A DNA stretch of 64,000 bases. Source: Cardinalis cardinalis (taxonomy: Eukaryota; Chordata; Aves; Passeriformes; Cardinalidae). The stretch is from the NCBI GenBank assembly GCA_014549065.1, contig JACDOX010000044.1, forward strand, positions 1,922,001 through 1,986,000, written 5' to 3'. Made by a program: the position numbers and the translations under genes. The notes beneath the pieces were generated by a model, which saw only the letters and a list, made by a program, of their open reading frames with translations, did no database searches and had not been told where the DNA came from. Positions within the stretch are counted from its first letter, which is position 1. Every line of letters begins with the position of its first letter. Below are positions 59,590 to 64,000 of the stretch, piece by piece.

Positions 59590-60800
59590 GATATAGATCG
59601 ACCAGAGAGAGGCTGTGGAGGGATATAAGCAGATTTAACCAGAAAAGGAAGGTCCAACAAGGCATAACCCCCTGACACACAATGCTGGAAAACTGGGGGA
59701 AGGCTGAGATACTCAATCTTTTTTTGCCTGTCTTCAATGACTGCTTCTCTTCCCACGCCTCTTGAGTGGATGGACAGCAGGACAGGGATGTGGGGAGCAG
59801 AGTCTCTCCCTGTGTATGTAAAGACCAGGTTCATGGCCACTTGAGGAACTTGAATGTACATGCATCTGTGGGACTCAATGGGATGAGCCCAGAGCCCTGG
59901 TGGATTTGGCTGATGCACTTGCTAAGCCACTCTCCTCATCTTATTTGGCAAGTCAGGTGGAGTCACTAGTAGCTGGGAAAAGGGAAAGATCGTACCCATC
60001 TTAAAACAGGATGGAAAGAGAGAGTCTGGGAACTACCACCCTGTCAGCTTCACCTCTGTGCCTGGGGATAGCATGGAAGAGATCCTCCTAGGAGTACTCT
60101 GAGGCACATGGAGAATTTGGATTCCCATGATTTGGGACAGCCAGCACAGCTTCACCAAGCATAACTCTTGCCTGACCAACCCCATGGCCTTCCTCAATGG
60201 ACTGATTACATCAATGGACAAGAGAAGGGCTACAGATGTCACTTATCTAGACTTCTGTACAGCCTTTGACAGGGTCCTGCACAACATCCTTCTCTAAATT
60301 GGAGAGTGATGGGGTTAATGAGGGGATTGTTAGAAGGATAAGAAANTGGTTGAACGGTTTCATCCAAAGGGTAGTGGTCAATGGTTCTGGATCCTGATGG
60401 ACATTAGGGACAAGTGGTGTCTCTAAGGGGTCCATACTGGGACCAGTGTTANTTAATACCTTGATTAAGGACATAGAGGGGTCCAGTGCACCCTCAGCTA
60501 ATTTCCAGGTGGCCCCAAGCTGGGTGGTGCATTTGCCACACTTGAAGGATGGGATGCCATCCAGAGGGACCTGGTCTGGCTCAAGAAGTGGGTCCCTGGG
60601 AACATCAGGAGGTTAAACAAGACCAAGATCAAGGTGCTGCACCTGGGTCAGGGCAAGCCCAAATATCTGCACAGGCTGAGGGATCAACAGCTCAANAGCA
60701 GCCCTGCCCAGNAGGAGCTGGGGGTGCTGCTGGATGAGAGGCTGGACAGGACCCAGCAGGGTGTGCTTGCAGCCCAGAAAGCCAAGCCCTCCTGGGAGAG
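59590..60800 (+). mobile_element. CR1 LINE, long reverse-transcriptase fragment lacking its 3' end
   Basis: This is the middle of CR1 ORF2. In order come a decayed linker region (GGTGGATTTGGCTGATGCAC at 59898), the GNYHPVS-like block (about 60030), the SQHSFTKHNSCLTN-like block (about 60130), TSMDKRRATDVTYLDF-like coding (about 60210-60255), GSILGPVLXNTLIKD-like coding near 60430-60470, and a terminal LGVLLDERLDRTQQGVLAAQ-like block (60715-60778). Frameshifts and stops are frequent, so it is dead. The element stops at about 60800, short of the usual ORF2 end and 3' tail. This is unusual because CR1 copies normally keep the 3' end. Minus-strand frames over this region are antisense shadows. 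Confidence 0.93.
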
Positions 60801-61939
60801 CAAGGTAAGCCTTCAAGGCATTTTATGTGCTGGCTCCCCAAAACCTCCCATTTGCCGTCAGTACAGAAGCAGAGCAGAGCCTTCTCTGGGGGTGGTGGGA
60901 GCCAGGGTGGAAGGGACACTTCTGCCAATCCTTCCACACTAGTTCCTTGCAGAGGCTGACATGGGAGACANGAGGGACCCAGGAAAAAGCGTTTGCAGCC
61001 GCATGATGCCTGGGGAAAGCAGAACTCAGAGGAAAGAGGGCCAGGCACAAAGCAATCAGAGGATTTCAGTAACTGTATGAAACTCAGGATCTGAGCATGC
61101 TGCATGCAGCATACCCCAACAGCAGGATAAACCTCTGCCCTAAACCTTTTTCCTGGGAAGCAAAGGTGTGTGCCCAGCTGGGGCTGGAGCTGAGAGCTCC
61201 CTTGCAGGCAGCAGCACTGCCNGGCCCTTGGACAGCCCTTGGAGCTGCCTCAGCCAAGCCTGGACACCACGTGCAAGAGCAGCCCTAGAAGGCACCCCAA
61301 ATGTAATCTCCCCAATAAAATTAGGTTAAATTGTGCACAAGAAAGCAGATTCCTGGAAAGCACCTCACTTGGAATGCGTACAGGCAACAAGTGCTGCTCC
61401 GTGGCATTTATAGCAACTAATTTCTCCTGCAAAAACAGACCTTTGCTTTTATTAAAGAGCACTTGGATTAAGGTATAATTGCACGCTTGCTTGGAGAGTT
61501 TAGATAAGAGGTTTTAGGCGAAGAGTAGATTGTGCAGCTATACTGTTATTTCTAGTGTTTCTTGCTTTTCCAATTCCTTCTTTTCAAGAAAACTCCAACA
61601 TAATAATTTCTGCATGAGTACTCACTGATAGGATGCCACAAAAGACTGCTGTGTACACAAGCTACTGACAACATGTAAGTAGTCTCAGACACACTGGAGG
61701 GAAACTCATACGACCACATCTGTCTTTTNACTCACTACTTCCTCCTTTTGCCAAACTCAGACACTAAAAAGAAGAAAAGAAAAATACTGAGCATTTTTGT
61801 CTTAACCTCCTCTGAGATTTGTCACATGCTTTTACTCAAATGTGAGGCTAAAAAAATGCTTGCAACTATCTAGCTAAGTTACATCTTTTCTACTGATATT
61901 TTGTAAAACTCTGGCTTCTGAAGTCACATCCATCAGATC
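60801..61939. other. Single-copy sequence, possibly regulatory in part
   Basis: About 61300-61500 (CCAATAAAATTAGG, TTTATAGCAACTAATTTC, GGATTAAGGTATAATTGC) has several A+T cores and some CpGs and could be conserved. No gene is recognised. Confidence 0.4.
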
Positions 61940-62220
61940 CTACTCTGTTGTCAAACGCTGGCACAATTACGTTAATGGAAGCGATTAATAATTCACTGGT
62001 GTTTTCTTTTATGGTATAGGAAGGCTTGTGGCAGTTATGAACAACATTCAGTTTTGTTTGCTCAGGATTTTTTCCTTATTTTCCCCTATCTTTGTTATCT
62101 TACAACATAATCTTCTCCCTACCTGCCCTGGCTGCTTTTACACACCCTCATTGTTTACAAAATGAATAATTAATGGCTGATAACCTGCAGCCAAATCCCT
62201 CCCACCCTATTTCTCCTGTT
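61940..62220. promoter_or_regulatory. Possible conserved non-coding element
   Basis: ACGTTAATGGAAGCGATTAA (61969 onward) continues directly into TAATTCACTGG. Further right, CATTGTTTACAAAATG (SOX- or FOX-like) and ATAATTAATGGCTGATAACC follow. Several homeodomain cores with retained CpGs suggest an enhancer. Appearance only. Confidence 0.3.
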
Positions 62221-63499
62221 TGGTCTATGCCATTTTCTAGTTTATTCCAGCAGCTTGGTTTACAGAACTTGGTATCACTTACATGTTTGAAGAAGAGAAA
62301 TGGGATCAAATAAAAGTGTAACAAGGTGAGAGGTCATGTTAACCTGAGCTACAGTACTTACCTACTTGTAGGTCATTTTTGTAGCATTTTCTATACAGCA
62401 AAATGAAATAGATCTAGTCTTATTTTGTGAAGTAAATTAAAAATTCCCAGCCCTTCTAGAGCGGCAAGAAAATCACTGCAAACACCTTGCCCACTTTCTG
62501 AAGCACTTCTCCCATTTTCCAGNACCAGCCTACATCACCCCTGTCCCTCAGTGCATCTTCCCAGCACCCACAAATGCCACTTGAGTNCTCCAGCTCTCCT
62601 GGCTCAGCAAAACACTCACATCCTCTCATCACTCGTTTTATCATATTTTGTCAGTCAGTGCACAAGCCTCAAACGTGATCTTTGCCCCAGGCAGTGAGGC
62701 ACAGCTCCCCAGGTCCATGGAGCAGAGCCATCTCATGGGCACACGCAGCCCTCCATGCGGGGATGGGCTTCCGCTTCCCTGCACAGCCACAAAGGCTGGG
62801 TCAGGGGATGCTCCCTTTGGCTTTCCTGGGATGGCNTTGACTTCTGAAGACTCATTTTTAATTTGATTTTCCAGCTCAGCATCTCAACTGAGACCTGACT
62901 GTCTTCTTGCTTGCATTGCTCTAGCTCCAAGCAGCATTTTGCTGGAGTCACATGCGGGCATCACGGTGCATGTGCTTGGCCCACCCAGATGTGCCCTCAA
63001 CACCTGCACAAGGAAGCTGAAGCTGTCCAAATTGCTGGTGAACAATAAACTAAAANAAATAATAATAAAAAAAGAAGTTCATGTGATCTGGACTAGGCAT
63101 GCCATGAAACTCAAATATTGGGCATCTGCTTTTCCTTGTCAAGCTGAAGTTGCATGTACTTCTTTTNCCATCAGAGGCAGCCAAACTTTGTAACCAGGAG
63201 CACCCAGATACCTGTGCTAGCAAAGAGTGCACACCAGCCTAGTTTAAACCTGCTGAAGGGCGCTTTTGTTACAGAGCAGTGCTGATAAGCTTCATATTTT
63301 TCACAAAAAATACCCATTCAGCTGTGAGTTTATGAACCAGAAGATAAAAGCAAGTGTCACTGGTTTTGTTGGTGGGTCAAAAAGTTAAGACAACACATCT
63401 TTACAGTTCTCCCAATGATACCTTTCCTGCAAACAACTGCAAAGCCTGTTAAAATTGTTAACATGTATATAATAANATGCATCACTTACTGTAAACTTG
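62221..63499. other. Single-copy sequence, no gene seen
   Basis: Short unrecognised frames at 62648-62866 plus and 62733-62951 minus overlap each other. An AATAATAATAAAAAAAG stretch lies near 63058. Confidence 0.5.
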
Positions 63500-63720
63500 C
63501 TGACAAAAAGAGCATGATGAGGAAATGAATTAAATGCAAAAAGCAAAGCTAAGAATTAATCAAATGCTCATAAATTATAAATCTGGCAATTTAGAGTTTA
63601 CAGTTTTTCGTGGGAAAGCCAAATTAATGCCTGTTAACAAATACAATGAAAGACTCTTGATTCCAATTAATTTGGGGCCTGATCATCTGTGATGGCCTTA
63701 GCAGAGGGAAGAATCAGATT
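63500..63720. promoter_or_regulatory. Possible conserved non-coding element
   Basis: GAATTAATCAAATGCTCATA, then TAAATTATAAATC, TTTTTCGTGGGAAAGCC (the GTGGGAA core is RBPJ-like), AAATTAATGCC and CCAATTAATTTGG. Four TTAAT/ATTAA cores lie within about 150 bases. Appearance only. Confidence 0.3.
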
Positions 63721-64000
63721 TCTGGGCATCAGCAGCACTTTTATCAACACAATGAGTTGGTGCTAAATCCTCTGCCTTTTGAGAGATGGAAAAAAGTTAA
63801 GCTGGCTGGAAGGTCATTGCTTTGATACTTTANTTTTTTCCAGCATCCACTCACTGGAAAATCAGAAAGGGACATGGTTTTCAAGCTGCCACCTTCAGAT
63901 TTCTGAAATGAAATCTATTTTACAGGATGCCTGTGCAATGAAAGAAGTGAGTTTCTGACAGCAGGTGCCTGCAAAGTCCCAGGCTCTGGGCANATCATGC
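63721..64000. other. Single-copy sequence to the window edge
   Basis: No feature recognised. Confidence 0.5.

Noticed and set aside
59451..59918. 155-codon minus-strand frame
   Set aside because: It is largely antisense to the plus-strand CR1 copy and starts at GTG.
1..64000. tRNA, rRNA, CRISPR, operon or phage features
   Set aside because: I looked on both strands and saw no cloverleaf boxes, no spaced direct-repeat arrays and no prokaryotic gene arrangement.

Overview
This window looks like nuclear DNA from a bird. The strongest evidence is several CR1 LINE copies of the avian/reptilian type. These include a diagnostic 3' end (7399 onward, minus strand), a long reverse-transcriptase copy (59590-60800, plus strand), a more decayed one (2680-3874, plus strand) and three shorter relics. 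The rest is A+T-leaning single-copy sequence with microsatellites and isolated single N positions. Nothing prokaryotic is present: no operons, ribosome binding sites, CRISPR arrays or insertion sequences. A passerine is possible because a sequence near 40405-40806 resembles a songbird ERV LTR, but the species cannot be fixed from this sequence.

I found no exon of a recognisable host gene, no tRNA or rRNA gene, and no intact mobile-element gene. Most open frames are short chance frames, and several of the longest lack an early ATG. The longest ATG-initiated frame is 164 codons (9619-10113) and matches no family I know. The window is best read as a gene desert or a very long intron.

Layout. 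1-2.7 kb is A+T-rich with a TA/GTAT microsatellite. An old CR1 follows (2.7-3.9 kb). 5.4-6.7 kb holds a near-consensus CTCF motif and a second CTCF-like match in the same orientation. A younger minus-strand CR1 lies at 7.4-8.0 kb. 8-22 kb is mostly unique sequence with regulatory-looking blocks (14.7-15.4 kb, 17.2-17.5 kb, 19.9-20.1 kb), a CpG cluster at 17.2-17.4 kb, and a cluster of dyad symmetries at 21.0-21.4 kb. An old minus-strand CR1 relic follows at 22.4-22.6 kb. 22.6-40.4 kb is unique sequence with small tandem repeats and regulatory-looking blocks at 28.7 and 39.7 kb. A possible solo LTR and a 29-bp tandem repeat lie at 40.4-40.9 kb. 41-51 kb contains a CR1 tail and several perfect hairpins, the best at 47829-47867. 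A MIR-like SINE relic (51.2 kb) and another CR1 fragment (52.3 kb) follow. An A+T palindromic tract flanked by direct repeats lies at 57.0 kb, and the long CR1 at 59.6-60.8 kb. Further homeodomain-rich blocks lie near 62 and 63.6 kb.

No genes act together here. The plausible function, which is inference from motif content, is cis-regulation of a neighbouring gene outside the window. I saw no undescribed protein system. The items most worth a second look are the forkhead-site hairpin at 47829, the dyad cluster at 21013-21365, the CpG cluster at 17190, and the SOX-site pair near 39752. The regulatory calls rest on sequence appearance alone and need alignment to other genomes.
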